A DNA stretch of 64,000 nt from Pseudomonadota bacterium (GTDB lineage Bacteria > Pseudomonadota > Alphaproteobacteria > Sphingomonadales > Sphingomonadaceae), in NCBI GenBank assembly GCA_039818985.1, contig JBCBSU010000001.1, positions 770,367 to 834,366 of the forward strand, written 5' to 3'. Position 1 is the stretch's first letter. The number at the start of each line of letters is the position of its first letter. The notes beneath the pieces were generated by a model, which saw only the letters and a list, made by a program, of their open reading frames with translations, was not told the origin of the DNA and searched no databases. The position numbers were made by a program, and so were the translations under genes. Positions 8,488 to 17,015 of the stretch are shown here, piece after piece.

Positions 8488-9340
8488 CGCTGTCGCCGTT
8501 TATCCGCCGGGTTATCTCGGCAATGCGGGTCAGGCTTTGCAGTGCGGCGGGCAGGATGACTGCCGACTCGATCATTTCATAGGAATAGACCACAATCGCA
8601 AATATCTGTCCGGCGCTGGCGGTTATCTGGGTTGCGGCGAACCACAAATTGACCCCCAGCATCGCCAGCAGCACAGCGAAAATTGCACCATAGACAATTG
8701 CCTCGGTATCGGAGAGTCGCACAACATGCCCGCGCAGCAATGACAAATGGTGACGAATGGCGGTGCCACTGCCATTTTCGAGCACAGATACCTGTCGTTC
8801 AGCCTGTTCATTGAGATTGCTGTTGAGTGCGAAAAAGCGGCTGCCCGACAGCGCATAAATTGCCAGCACCAATAGGATCGCACCTCCAGCCATGGCTGCC
8901 AGCAGTCTGTGAAAGACGAACAGCACCGCCAATGATGCCACCAGTTGCACCGTTGCGGTGAGCACGACCGGCACTTCATTTTCCAGGAAGGTCACCAGTT
9001 CATGGCTCATATCCAGCCGGGCGTTGATGGTGGATACCGGTTGCTTGCGGGTATTGTGTACCACCGCCATGCCCAGCTCGACACCGACAGTGCCATAGGC
9101 GCGGGTGTCGTAGACGCGCCGGTCAATGGCGAGCAGCAGCAACAGCCCCATGGTGCCGGCAAGCCATATAAAGGCGGTCCAATCATTGTTGAGCAGCCCG
9201 TCAATCGACCAGCCCAGCAGCAGTGGCAGCGATGCCAGCATCGCAGTCTCGGCAAGGGTCAGGCCATTTGTGACCGCCACCTGTTTCCAGAAGACGCGCA
9301 TCAGCGACGCGATGGACAGTTTCCGGTCGTGTAAGGGCAT
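8483..9340 (-). CDS. ABC transporter six-transmembrane domain protein without an ATPase domain
   Basis: A 285-residue, highly hydrophobic protein with about six membrane segments in the pattern of the exporter-type ABC membrane domain (for example the ALAETAMLASLPLLLG-like start and the MIESAVILP end). No Walker motifs follow and the gene stops right after the membrane domain, so it lacks the nucleotide-binding half. No ATPase gene lies nearby. It is the last gene of an apparent operon after a TetR regulator and a sterol-desaturase-like enzyme (6-base gap to the latter). Its stop codon lies in the right inverted repeat of the small element, so the original C-terminus may have been changed by the insertion. 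Transport function is uncertain. Confidence 0.8.
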   Translation of the reverse strand: MPLHDRKLSIASLMRVFWKQVAVTNGLTLAETAMLASLPLLLGWSIDGLLNNDWTAFIWLAGTMGLLLLLAIDRRVYDTRAYGTVGVELGMAVVHNTRKQPVSTINARLDMSHELVTFLENEVPVVLTATVQLVASLAVLFVFHRLLAAMAGGAILLVLAIYALSGSRFFALNSNLNEQAERQVSVLENGSGTAIRHHLSLLRGHVVRLSDTEAIVYGAIFAVLLAMLGVNLWFAATQITASAGQIFAIVVYSYEMIESAVILPAALQSLTRIAEITRRINGDSA

Positions 9341-9346
9341 GAGCGA

Positions 9347-10225
9347 TCAGGCGGGGTTCCGCTTTGCCGGGGTTTTGCGCTTGTCCGGCGTCCATCCCGG
9401 CGGGCCAAAGAGATGCATCCAGACATTATGCAGCGAACGCGCCCCGGCAAGATCGCGCAGCAGTTGCGGCCATTCGGAAAACCATATGACCAGCGGATTG
9501 ACGCTGTCGAAATCGCGCTTCAGGCCATATCGCGGGGTTTCCTCTTCGGCCTGATAGGTATCGAAGATCCGGTCCCAGATGATCAGGATGCCGCCATAAT
9601 TTTTATCGATATATTTCGCATCGCAACCATGATGCACCCGGTGATTGGCCGGTGTGTTGAGAAAACCGTCAAGCAGCGGCATCTTGCCGATCATCTCGGT
9701 ATGGATCCACACCTGATAGGCGAGCACGATGATGATGCTGGCAAAGACCAGTTCTGCCGGGAAGCCGATCACTATCAAGGGCAGGTGCAATATGGCGGAG
9801 ATAACACCTTCAAGGGGACCAAAGCGTATCGCAACCGCGACATTCATGTGACGCGAGGAATGATGCACCGCATGCTGGGTCCAGAACAGCCGGACTTCAT
9901 GGGCAATGCGATGCTCCCAATAATAGATGAAATCCGCCGCCAGCAAGGTAAGGGCAAAGGTCCAGACATTGATCGGCATGGTCCAGCCGATCAGCGTCTC
10001 GTCGAGCAGGACATAGCCGGTATAGACGAAGGACAACAGGAAGGTCTCCGCCAGTACGGTCGGTATCTGGGTCGAGAAGCTGGCGATGATGTCGAGCAGT
10101 TTGCGACCCTTGAAGCTTCCCGATAGCAGCTGCGTGCCGATTTCGATCAGCAGCATGACGATACCGATAAGGTAGAACCCATTCTCGAAGGATTCGGCCA
10201 ATTGTGCGACAGTTTCACTGTTCAT
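9347..10225 (-). CDS. Sterol desaturase / fatty acid hydroxylase family protein
   Basis: A 292-residue integral membrane di-iron oxygenase. The histidine clusters HRIAHE, HAVHHSSRHMN and NHRVHHG give the eight-histidine pattern of the family, which hydroxylates or desaturates lipids, sterols or carotenoids. About four membrane segments precede and separate the clusters. Its start overlaps the end of the TetR gene by 11 bases, so it is likely under that regulator. The actual substrate cannot be read from the sequence. Confidence 0.9.
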   Translation of the reverse strand: MNSETVAQLAESFENGFYLIGIVMLLIEIGTQLLSGSFKGRKLLDIIASFSTQIPTVLAETFLLSFVYTGYVLLDETLIGWTMPINVWTFALTLLAADFIYYWEHRIAHEVRLFWTQHAVHHSSRHMNVAVAIRFGPLEGVISAILHLPLIVIGFPAELVFASIIIVLAYQVWIHTEMIGKMPLLDGFLNTPANHRVHHGCDAKYIDKNYGGILIIWDRIFDTYQAEEETPRYGLKRDFDSVNPLVIWFSEWPQLLRDLAGARSLHNVWMHLFGPPGWTPDKRKTPAKRNPA

Positions 10226-10781
10226 CTTGCTGTTGTCCCAGTCCGGATATCAAAGTCTGCCATGCCAGTCGGCTGGCCTGTGCGGGGGTAAGATCCTGTG
10301 CCGTCACCGCCTCCCAGGCGGCATAGAGCAGGCTGCCATAGGCGTGGACGATCCATTCTGTCGGTATGGTGGCATCGAACAGACCTTCGGCCTTGGCCGC
10401 TTCGACCATGGCATGGGTCTCGCGATCCTGGCGCTGAATCGCGGCGGCGATATCGGGATGGTCGCCAATCGGCTCGCGCATCAGGAAGCGATAACGGTCG
10501 CCAAGCGGGATCAGGGCATCGAGCGTATAGTACAGCGCCTCGCCATGGGTTGCGACATCGGCACAGGCTTGCTCCGCCGCTATATCCATCTCCTCGAGCG
10601 CGGTGCGGGCGAGGGTAAGAATAAGGTCATCGCGGCCGGCAAAATGGCGGTGCAGCGTCGCGCGTCCGACACCGGCGCGCTCGGCAATATCGGCGAGCGA
10701 CGCGACGGGATTTTCGGCGAGCACGGCAAAGGCTGCCTCAATCAGGGCGGTTTTTGATGGAGGGCGCAACGAATCTTGCAT
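10215..10781 (-). CDS. TetR/AcrR family transcriptional regulator
   Basis: A 188-residue one-domain regulator from the ATG at 10781 (an in-frame TTG at 10799 would add six residues). The N-terminal helix-turn-helix reads LADIAERAGVGRATLHRHFAGRDDL, as in TetR proteins; the rest is a helical ligand-binding and dimerisation part. It heads the operon with the sterol-desaturase-like gene and the ABC membrane domain, which it probably represses along with itself. A dyad at 10784-10815 just at its start is a candidate operator. Confidence 0.9.
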   Translation of the reverse strand: MQDSLRPPSKTALIEAAFAVLAENPVASLADIAERAGVGRATLHRHFAGRDDLILTLARTALEEMDIAAEQACADVATHGEALYYTLDALIPLGDRYRFLMREPIGDHPDIAAAIQRQDRETHAMVEAAKAEGLFDATIPTEWIVHAYGSLLYAAWEAVTAQDLTPAQASRLAWQTLISGLGQQQDEQ

Positions 10782-10783
10782 GA

Positions 10784-10815
10784 GACATTTATGTATCAAT
10801 TGAGACTATAATGTC
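10784..10815. promoter_or_regulatory. Candidate TetR operator / promoter region
   Basis: An inverted repeat with arms GACATTTAT and ATAATGTC (one-base slip) spans the region right before the TetR start. On the minus strand it includes a TTGACA (-35 like) with TACATA 16 bases on. Spacing to the ATG would leave an almost leaderless message. Self-repression is inferred from position. Confidence 0.4.
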
Positions 10816-10941
10816 AATAGCCCGAAAATTCTTTGCTTTTCAGCGCAAAACCGATGCCGATACAGGACGGTACACCGCTTGCGGTCGCCCGGAGCTTAGG
10901 CTAATTTCCAAGTTTAAAGGGTAATGCACAGGGAGGTTATG

Positions 10942-11700
10942 GTGCGACGGACGCTTGTAACGCTTTTATCGACTTTGCTTGCGGCAGGCATTGCCGCACC
11001 GGCTGTGGCGCAGACATCGGATAGTGCCGAGACTGCGGTGAGTGCGGCGTCCGAAGAGGAAGATCGCGTTGCCAAGGCGCGCGCCATGGTCAAACAGGCT
11101 GGGCTGTTCAATGAAAGCCGGACATTGGCGCGCTGGACAACGCCGATATGCCCGAAAGCCTATGGCTTTACAGACGAGCAGGCAAATCAGGTCGAAGCGC
11201 GTGTGAGGGAGGTGGCCCAGGCAGTGGGTGCTCCGGTTGCCAGCGGAAAATGCCGCGCCAATTACAATGTCTACCTGACCTCCGAATTTGCCCGCACCCT
11301 TTCCGGGCTGCGTGCGACCAAGAAGCGTCTATTCGACAATATGCCGATCAATCGTCTGGAGCAGATCGCCAATTCCGGTGCATCGGTGTTCTGGCTTTAT
11401 GACATCAAGGGTGAGGACAGACGCGATATCACCTATGCCTCGGTGGTTATTGACAGGACCACGCTCGCCGGCAAGTCGATCGGTACGATGTCGGACTTTG
11501 CCGCCTATGTCGGGATGGCCGAGTTTGCATGGCCTTCGGGGATCAGCCCCGAATCGATACTCCAGGCCTTCAGCTATGAACAGGCGACCAACCAGATCAC
11601 CGAATGGGATGCCAAGCTGCTGATCGGGATTTACCGGCAGAATCTGGCGCTTGATGCGCGCGCTCAGCGGGAAAATCTGATATCCGCCATTGCGCGCTGA
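10942..11700 (+). CDS. Exported protein of unknown function
   Basis: About 252 residues with a clear signal peptide: RR, a hydrophobic core TLVTLLSTLLAAGIAAP, then AVAQ as the cleavage site. The mature protein has two cysteines, in TTPICPKAYG and SGKCRANY, in a sphingomonad-type conserved exported family that I cannot assign to a function. I favour the GTG at 10942 because GGGAGG lies five bases before it; ATGs at 10924 and 10939 are alternatives with poorer spacing. A small membrane protein gene follows 9 bases after the stop. Confidence 0.75.
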   Translation: MRRTLVTLLSTLLAAGIAAPAVAQTSDSAETAVSAASEEEDRVAKARAMVKQAGLFNESRTLARWTTPICPKAYGFTDEQANQVEARVREVAQAVGAPVASGKCRANYNVYLTSEFARTLSGLRATKKRLFDNMPINRLEQIANSGASVFWLYDIKGEDRRDITYASVVIDRTTLAGKSIGTMSDFAAYVGMAEFAWPSGISPESILQAFSYEQATNQITEWDAKLLIGIYRQNLALDARAQRENLISAIAR

Positions 11701-11709
11701 TCCACCGCC

Positions 11710-11913
11710 ATGGTGGCGACCATTCTCTCGATAATGATGCTGTTGGCCTTTGCGCTGGTTATCGGCGCGCTCGTGTTGTCACGCCGTGAAGGCTGGACGC
11801 GCAAGCCGGTGCTGATGCTGGTGCTGGCCGGCATCATGTTTGGCAATGTCGCGATCTGGGCTTTGCCCAACGACCGGGGCATCGCCCCGGTGGAGGCTGT
11901 AGCGCAGAATTAA
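11710..11913 (+). CDS. Small two-helix membrane protein
   Basis: A 67-residue protein with two hydrophobic segments (about residues 3-23 and 33-52) separated by SRREGWTRKP, which suits a hairpin with a basic cytoplasmic turn. It follows the exported-protein gene by 9 bases and probably shares its message. It overlaps the convergent hydrolase gene by 4 bases at the 3' end. Function unknown. Confidence 0.55.
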   Translation: MVATILSIMMLLAFALVIGALVLSRREGWTRKPVLMLVLAGIMFGNVAIWALPNDRGIAPVEAVAQN

Positions 11914-12566
11914 CGAATCGGTGAATCCGGTGCCAGACGCATATCCAGATAGGTGTCGACCGCGGCCATCAGGTCATCCATTTCATTTTCGAAGAAATGG
12001 TTGGCGCGTGGAACCTGGTCATGATGGATGGTGATGTGCTTTTGCGTGCGCAGCTTGTCGACCAGCTTCTGCACCGCCGCCGGAGCGACGATCTGGTCAT
12101 TGGCACCATTGATGATGATGCCCGAGGCAGGGCAGGGCGCGAGAAAGCTGAAATCATACATGTTCGCCGGCGGCGCGATCGAAATGAAGCCGCGAATCTC
12201 CGGTCGCCGCATCAGCAGCTGCATGCCGATCAGCGCCCCGAAGCTGAACCCGGCAACCCAGGTGGTCTCGGCCTCGGGGTGGACGCTCTGCACCCAGTCA
12301 AGCGCGGCAGCAGCATCGGAAAGCTCACCAATGCCATTGTCGAAACTGCCCTGGCTTCGGCCGACACCGCGAAAATTGAAGCGCAATGTGGCAAAGCCGC
12401 GCTTGGCGAAATTATTGTAGAGATCGAAGGTGATGCGATCATTCATTGTGCCGCCGCCCTGGGGGTGCGGGTGGAGGATGATCGCCACCGGAGCGCGCGG
12501 GCGCGGTGCGAGGCTGAAACGACCTTCAAGACGGCCCTCCGGGCCGGAAATAATAACTTCGGGCAT
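11910..12566 (-). CDS. Alpha/beta hydrolase
   Basis: A 218-residue serine hydrolase. The predicted triad is S108 in GFSFGA, D157 in GANDQIV and H190 in PRANHFF; the oxyanion region is LHPHPQGGGTMND and the FRGVGRSQG loop is typical of small bacterial alpha/beta hydrolases annotated as esterases or acyltransferase-like. No signal peptide, so cytoplasmic. It is divergent from the cysteine desulfurase genes, a neighbourhood common in sphingomonads by recollection. Substrate unknown. Confidence 0.88.
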   Translation of the reverse strand: MPEVIISGPEGRLEGRFSLAPRPRAPVAIILHPHPQGGGTMNDRITFDLYNNFAKRGFATLRFNFRGVGRSQGSFDNGIGELSDAAAALDWVQSVHPEAETTWVAGFSFGALIGMQLLMRRPEIRGFISIAPPANMYDFSFLAPCPASGIIINGANDQIVAPAAVQKLVDKLRTQKHITIHHDQVPRANHFFENEMDDLMAAVDTYLDMRLAPDSPIR

Positions 12567-12735
12567 AAACTCTGGTCCAGCTAGAAATGATAATCAAACG
12601 GTGCCCGGCCCCAGCTGCTGACACTGGGTCCATGCGCTCCGGTTCGATTGGAAACTGCATGCCTATACAAAATTGTACATGAAAAACGCAATAAAATGCG
12701 TGGCAGTTGGAAAATGCGACGCTAAAGAGCCGAAT

Positions 12736-13809
12736 ATGCCTGTATCCCAACGCCTTTATCTCGATCATGCGGCGACAACGCCGGTGCTCCCTGCGGCACG
12801 CGCGGCGATGGCGGAGGCGATTGAGGCCTGGGCCAATCCATCCTCGCCACATCTCGACGGCCGCACCGCGCGACAGGCGCTCGAGGTGCAGCGCAAACGC
12901 CTGAAAGAGCTGCTGCTATGGGATGGCGAGGTGGTTTTCACCAGCGGCGCGTCCGAGGCGCTAGCAATTGCGCTGGGCGGCAAATGGGACCGGCACATTG
13001 TCAGCCCGGTCGAGCATGATGCGGTGCTGCGTCCGGTGCCCGATGCGGTGAAGCTCGCGGTCGATCTGCAGGGGCGCGTGGTGCTGTCGAGCATCGCCCG
13101 GGCGTTGGAAGACGGAGCCGGGTCGCAGCTGGTGGCGGTGCAGAGCGTCAATAACGAGACTGGGGTGATCCAGCCGCTGGCCGAGATCGGTGATCTGGTA
13201 CATGATCATGGTGGCGCCTGGCTCTGTGACTGCTCGCAAAGCGTTGGCAAGCTGCCGCTACCCGATGCCGATCTCATCACATTGTCGGGGCATAAATTTG
13301 GCGGTCCGCCAGGTATCGGCGCGCTGCTGGTCAGGGATCTCGCAATGTTACATCCCAGTGGCGGCCAGGAAAAAGGCTATCGTGCGGGTACTGAAAACCT
13401 GCCGGCCGTGGCGGCGATGGTTGCTGCGCTCGAACAGCCGACGCCCTGGCATCAGCGGATTCAGGATCTGCGCCATCAGCTCGACCGCCAGATGGAGGCG
13501 GCGGGTGGCAAGGTGGTCGCGAAACAGGCTGATCGGCTACCGACCATTGGTAGCTACCAGATGCCCGGCGTCAGCGCCAATGCGCAGCTGATACAGTTCG
13601 ATCTTGCCGGAATTGCGGTTTCCGCGGGCAGCGCCTGCTCTTCGGGCACGCTCAAGACCAGCCATGTGCTGAGTGCCATGGGCTGGGACGAAAAGTCTGC
13701 GGGTGAGGTAATACGTGTCAGTTTCGGCCCGGATACCAGCCGTGCCGGCATCTATCGTTTCCTCGAAATGTGGCAGCAAATCGCCGCCAGGGCACGCGCC
13801 GATGCATAA
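12736..13809 (+). CDS. Cysteine desulfurase family protein (first of a tandem pair)
   Basis: A 357-residue class V aminotransferase-fold PLP enzyme of the NifS/IscS type, taking sulfur from cysteine for iron-sulfur cluster or thio-cofactor assembly. YLDHAATTP opens the protein, the PLP lysine is K187 in SGHKFGGPPG, and the persulfide cysteine is C301 in SAGSACSSGT. It starts at the ATG before PVSQRL; an upstream in-frame ATG at 12673 would add a poorly conserved tail. A second desulfurase follows 15 bases after the stop, then a ferredoxin, so the three probably work in one sulfur/cluster route. Confidence 0.92.
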   Translation: MPVSQRLYLDHAATTPVLPAARAAMAEAIEAWANPSSPHLDGRTARQALEVQRKRLKELLLWDGEVVFTSGASEALAIALGGKWDRHIVSPVEHDAVLRPVPDAVKLAVDLQGRVVLSSIARALEDGAGSQLVAVQSVNNETGVIQPLAEIGDLVHDHGGAWLCDCSQSVGKLPLPDADLITLSGHKFGGPPGIGALLVRDLAMLHPSGGQEKGYRAGTENLPAVAAMVAALEQPTPWHQRIQDLRHQLDRQMEAAGGKVVAKQADRLPTIGSYQMPGVSANAQLIQFDLAGIAVSAGSACSSGTLKTSHVLSAMGWDEKSAGEVIRVSFGPDTSRAGIYRFLEMWQQIAARARADA

Positions 13810-13824
13810 GGCCAATAGCTGATC

Positions 13825-14916
13825 ATGGCTGCGAGCATCTATCTCGACTATCAGGCGACGACACCATTGGCGCCCGAGGCGCTCGAGGCGATGCTGCCAT
13901 GGTTATCCGAGAAGCATGCCAATCCGCACAGTGCGCACCGCGCCGGACGCGAGGCGGCGGCGATGGTCGAATGGGCGCGCGACCGTGTTGCGGCGTTGAT
14001 GCCGTCGGACGGCCAGGTGATTTTCACCAGCGGTGCCACCGAGGCGATCAACATGGCGGTGCATGGCGTCTGCCGCGATGATGGCCGCGCCGCCTATAGC
14101 GCCATCGAGCATGCTGCGGTGATCGATGCGGTGCACGGCCATACGGCTGGAGCGAAACACGCGATTATCCCGGTTTGTGCCGATGGTGTGCTCAACCTGG
14201 CTGCAGCCGAGGCGATGATTGACCAGAGCTATACGCTGGTGGCGGTAATGCTGGTCAATAACGAGATTGGCACTATCCAGCCAGTCGCCGAAATGGCGGC
14301 GCTGGCGCATGATCACGGCGCGCTGATGCTGTGCGATGCAGTACAGGGCTATGGCCGGATCGATATTCCCGAAGTCGTTGATATGGTAGCAATTTCTGCG
14401 CACAAGATACACGGACCCAAAGGTATTGGCGCGCTATGGTTGCGCGACGGGATCGAATTGCCACCGCTGCTCCATGGTGGCGGACAGGAGCAGGGGGTAC
14501 GCTCGGGCACATTGTCGCCGGCATTGTGCGTCGGTTTCGGGGTGGCCGCAAAGCTGGCTGTGGATCGGCGTGATGAGGATGCGGAACATGTCGCGGATCT
14601 GGCAGAACTGGCACGGACGCAATTTGCCGGCTGGACGATCAACGGCGCCACCGACACGCGCTATCCGGGCAATCTTAATATCCGCCGCGACGGGCTGGAT
14701 GTGGCGCGACTGATATCCGATGTGCGCCAAGTCGCCTTTTCTGCCGGTTCTGCTTGTGCCAGCGGTTCGGGACGGCCCAGCCATGTGCTGAGCGCGCTGG
14801 GATTGCCGCGCGAACAGATTACATCGTCGATACGGCTTGGCTTTGGGCGTTATACAAGCGATGATGAGGTTATCCGCGCAGCCGCGCTGATCAACGCCGC
14901 CGCCGACGCGCAATGA
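13825..14916 (+). CDS. Cysteine desulfurase (second of a tandem pair)
   Basis: A 363-residue PLP enzyme of the same fold as the upstream gene but clearly diverged. It opens with YLDYQATTPL, the PLP lysine is K194 in SAHKIHGPKG and the catalytic cysteine is C311 in SAGSACASGS. Both paralogues keep all catalytic residues, so neither looks degenerate. The stop codon overlaps an ATGATG just before the ferredoxin start, which implies translational coupling. No IscU/SufE scaffold gene is in sight. Confidence 0.92.
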   Translation: MAASIYLDYQATTPLAPEALEAMLPWLSEKHANPHSAHRAGREAAAMVEWARDRVAALMPSDGQVIFTSGATEAINMAVHGVCRDDGRAAYSAIEHAAVIDAVHGHTAGAKHAIIPVCADGVLNLAAAEAMIDQSYTLVAVMLVNNEIGTIQPVAEMAALAHDHGALMLCDAVQGYGRIDIPEVVDMVAISAHKIHGPKGIGALWLRDGIELPPLLHGGGQEQGVRSGTLSPALCVGFGVAAKLAVDRRDEDAEHVADLAELARTQFAGWTINGATDTRYPGNLNIRRDGLDVARLISDVRQVAFSAGSACASGSGRPSHVLSALGLPREQITSSIRLGFGRYTSDDEVIRAAALINAAADAQ

Positions 14917-14930
14917 TGCAGGAGCATGAT

Positions 14931-15284
14931 GTGAGCGACAATGCAGACATGGTAACGATCCGCTTTGTCAGCGCCGATGGCAAGCAGGAGCAGGTCGCTA
15001 CCGGCATTGTCGGCGAGAAGCTGCTCGGCCTGGCCCAGGCAAATGGCCAGCCGCTCGAAGGCACATGCGAAGGGCAGATGGCCTGTTCGACCTGCCATGT
15101 CATTCTGGAGAAAGAAGATTTTCTGCAGCTTCCTGAGGCAAGCGAGATGGAGGAGGACATGCTCGATCTCGCGAGCGCAGTCACCGCGACGAGCCGGCTG
15201 TCATGCCAGATCGTGCTGTCGCCAGACATGGACGGCATGACGGTGCGAATCCCCACCGAAGTGCGCGATATGACCGGGGCTTAA
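14931..15284 (+). CDS. [2Fe-2S] ferredoxin, adrenodoxin/Isc type
   Basis: A 117-residue electron carrier. The cluster ligands are C46, C52, C55 and C92 (Cx5Cx2C then a distant C, in GTCEGQMACSTCH and SRLSCQI), as in vertebrate-type/Isc ferredoxins. I chose the GTG at 14931 because AGGAG lies six bases upstream; the overlapping ATG at 14913 is an alternative. It follows the two desulfurases, consistent with supplying electrons for cluster assembly or for a P450/hydroxylase. Confidence 0.92.
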   Translation: MSDNADMVTIRFVSADGKQEQVATGIVGEKLLGLAQANGQPLEGTCEGQMACSTCHVILEKEDFLQLPEASEMEEDMLDLASAVTATSRLSCQIVLSPDMDGMTVRIPTEVRDMTGA

Positions 15285-15289
15285 GCCGG

Positions 15290-16201
15290 GTGAGAAGGCC
15301 ATTTTTCCTCAGCCGCCGGAGACTGGTGACCGCAACACCGCTGTTTCTTGCAGGAACAATCGCCGGACCGGGCTTTGGCGCGGCGCTGCCACAAACCTCG
15401 TCCAATGGCGAACCGGCGCTGGGCACCATCGAAAAGCGTATTGGCGGTCGACTGGGCGTTGCGCTGGTTGATGCAGCCGGCAAGCCGCTGATGCTGCATC
15501 GGTCTGACGAGCGTTTTGCCATGTGCTCCACCTTCAAGGCATCGCTGGCGGCGGCAATATTGGAAGCAATCGGTGCTGACCAGCTGCGCGCCGACACACT
15601 GCTCACGATTACCGCCGACGATCTGGTGACCTATGCGCCCTATGTCGAGCCACGGCTGGCGCAGCGCGATTTTACCGTGGTGGAATTGCTCGAAGCCTCG
15701 GTGCAACTGAGCGATAATGTCGCCACCAACGCGCTGCTGAAGGTCTATGGCGGTCCGCAGAAGCTGACGCGCTTCTATCGTGGCAAGGGTGACAGCGTCA
15801 CCCGGCTTGACCGGTATGAGCTTGAGCTCAACGAAAATGCCCTCGGCGATCCACGCGATACCAGCAGCCCCTTTGCCATGGCGCGGCTGATGGCGGATCT
15901 CTGCTTCGGCACCGCTCTGAGATGCAATGCCCGCGATGAGTTGAAGCGGCTGATGGCCGGCAGCAAGACTGGCGCCGACCGCATTCGTGCCGGTGTGCCC
16001 GAGCATTGGCATGTCGGCAACAAGACCGGCACCGGCTATCCGGAGGCCAAGGCAGTGAACGATATCGCCTTTCTCGAAACGCCGGAAAAAGGCTATATAT
16101 TAGTGATTTATAGTGACAGGGCTGTTGTCAGCTATGATGCGGCCAGCGCCGCGATCGCCGAAGTAGCGGCCCATGCGGCCGAGCGGATCGCCCGCGTTTG
16201 A
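15290..16201 (+). CDS. Class A beta-lactamase with a Tat-like signal
   Basis: A 303-residue serine beta-lactamase hydrolysing beta-lactam antibiotics in the periplasm. All class A motifs are present: S80-T-F-K83, S141-D-N143, E177-L-E-L-N181 (omega loop) and K245-T-G. The N-terminus has SRRRLVTATPLFLAG, a twin-arginine-type signal. It starts with GTG, 5 bases after the ferredoxin stop, so it may be read from the same message. No transposon or regulator (AmpR) is near it, so it looks like a resident chromosomal enzyme. Its spectrum cannot be judged. Confidence 0.93.
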   Translation: MRRPFFLSRRRLVTATPLFLAGTIAGPGFGAALPQTSSNGEPALGTIEKRIGGRLGVALVDAAGKPLMLHRSDERFAMCSTFKASLAAAILEAIGADQLRADTLLTITADDLVTYAPYVEPRLAQRDFTVVELLEASVQLSDNVATNALLKVYGGPQKLTRFYRGKGDSVTRLDRYELELNENALGDPRDTSSPFAMARLMADLCFGTALRCNARDELKRLMAGSKTGADRIRAGVPEHWHVGNKTGTGYPEAKAVNDIAFLETPEKGYILVIYSDRAVVSYDAASAAIAEVAAHAAERIARV

Positions 16202-16249
16202 GCCATTTGCCAGGCTTGCTTTTTGCTGCGCACGACGCCATATGGCCCT

Positions 16250-16340
16250 TGGGAGTCGGGCGGACGTGGTCTTCGCCAACCTGGTCAGGTCCGGAAGGAA
16301 GCAGCCACAACGATTTTTCTACGGGTCGCCCGGCTCCTTT
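16250..16340 (+). ncRNA. ffs: Signal recognition particle RNA, small bacterial (4.5S) type
   Basis: The conserved apical part AACCTGGTCAGGTCCGGAAG followed by GAAGCAGCC is present, and the ends GGGAGTCGGGCGGAC and GTCGCCCGGCTCC pair to give the long hairpin. A TTTT follows at 16338 as a terminator. The RNA binds Ffh for co-translational membrane targeting. Confidence 0.95.
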
Positions 16341-16814
16341 TCACAAAATCCCCAGTTCCTCTGCCGCGCGCTCGATATGATCGAGTATTTCCTTTAGCGG
16401 AATGATGGTGATTCCAATCAGATCGGGGTCCTCAAGCAGTTCCCTGGCATGGGTTACAGTGGTGAAGCGCAGGCTTTGCACCGTCTGAAAGCCGGGAGAG
16501 GCGGCGCGGTTGTCATCCTCTTCAGCCATGACGTGAAGCCGCGCGATCAGCAGTGCCGGATCAGGCGCATGGTAGACCAGCTTGAGCGGCATATGGTGCA
16601 GCAGATTATGTCCGGCAACGTCGAGGCCGAGCTTGGTCAGCCGGTCGAGCACCATGATTTCCGCCAGTTCGTTCATCGATAATTGCCGCGCATGCCCGGT
16701 TTTTGGCGGCTTGCGCAGAGCTACCAGGCCTTTCGAGATCATCTGGTCGATCCGCGCACGGCTGACGCCGGTGATATGCACCGCTGCTCGCGTGTCAAAA
16801 TAGCGCCGCTTCAT
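16341..16814 (-). CDS. MerR-like helix-turn-helix protein
   Basis: A 157-residue protein. The N-terminal part (VHITGVSRARIDQMISKGLV, then GHARQLSMNELAEIMVLDRL) has the winged helix-turn-helix pattern of MerR-type regulators. The C-terminal half is not a known ligand domain to me and has no cysteine metal site. The ATG at 16814 has AGGA upstream; a longer frame back to 16886 is unlikely. It is divergent from dnaX, with a perfect hairpin between them, and its stop codon abuts the end of the SRP RNA gene. Confidence 0.75.
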   Translation of the reverse strand: MKRRYFDTRAAVHITGVSRARIDQMISKGLVALRKPPKTGHARQLSMNELAEIMVLDRLTKLGLDVAGHNLLHHMPLKLVYHAPDPALLIARLHVMAEEDDNRAASPGFQTVQSLRFTTVTHARELLEDPDLIGITIIPLKEILDHIERAAEELGIL

Positions 16815-16923
16815 CTGATCCTGTCTCCGTCCCTCATGACGACCCGGTTTGCCCCTATTGCCAAAATCGATCAGGTCATCATGCAACAGTCACGACCGCA
16901 CAAATTTTGCGGCAGTTTTCTTT

Positions 16924-16950
16924 ATACCTCTGATAGTCCTTCAGAGGTAT
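16924..16950. promoter_or_regulatory. Perfect 10-bp dyad between a MerR-like gene and dnaX
   Basis: ATACCTCTGA (16924-16933) and TCAGAGGTAT (16941-16950) are exact reverse complements around a 7-base loop. It lies 66 bases before the chosen dnaX start and 110 bases before the divergent regulator. It may be an operator for that regulator or a hairpin in the dnaX leader. There is no U-tract, so it is not an ordinary terminator. Confidence 0.6.
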
Positions 16951-17015
16951 CTTATCCCGAGCTAATTTGCAATGGCTATCGACGGGTGCGCCGGCAGCGT
17001 CCTATAACTGCCAGA

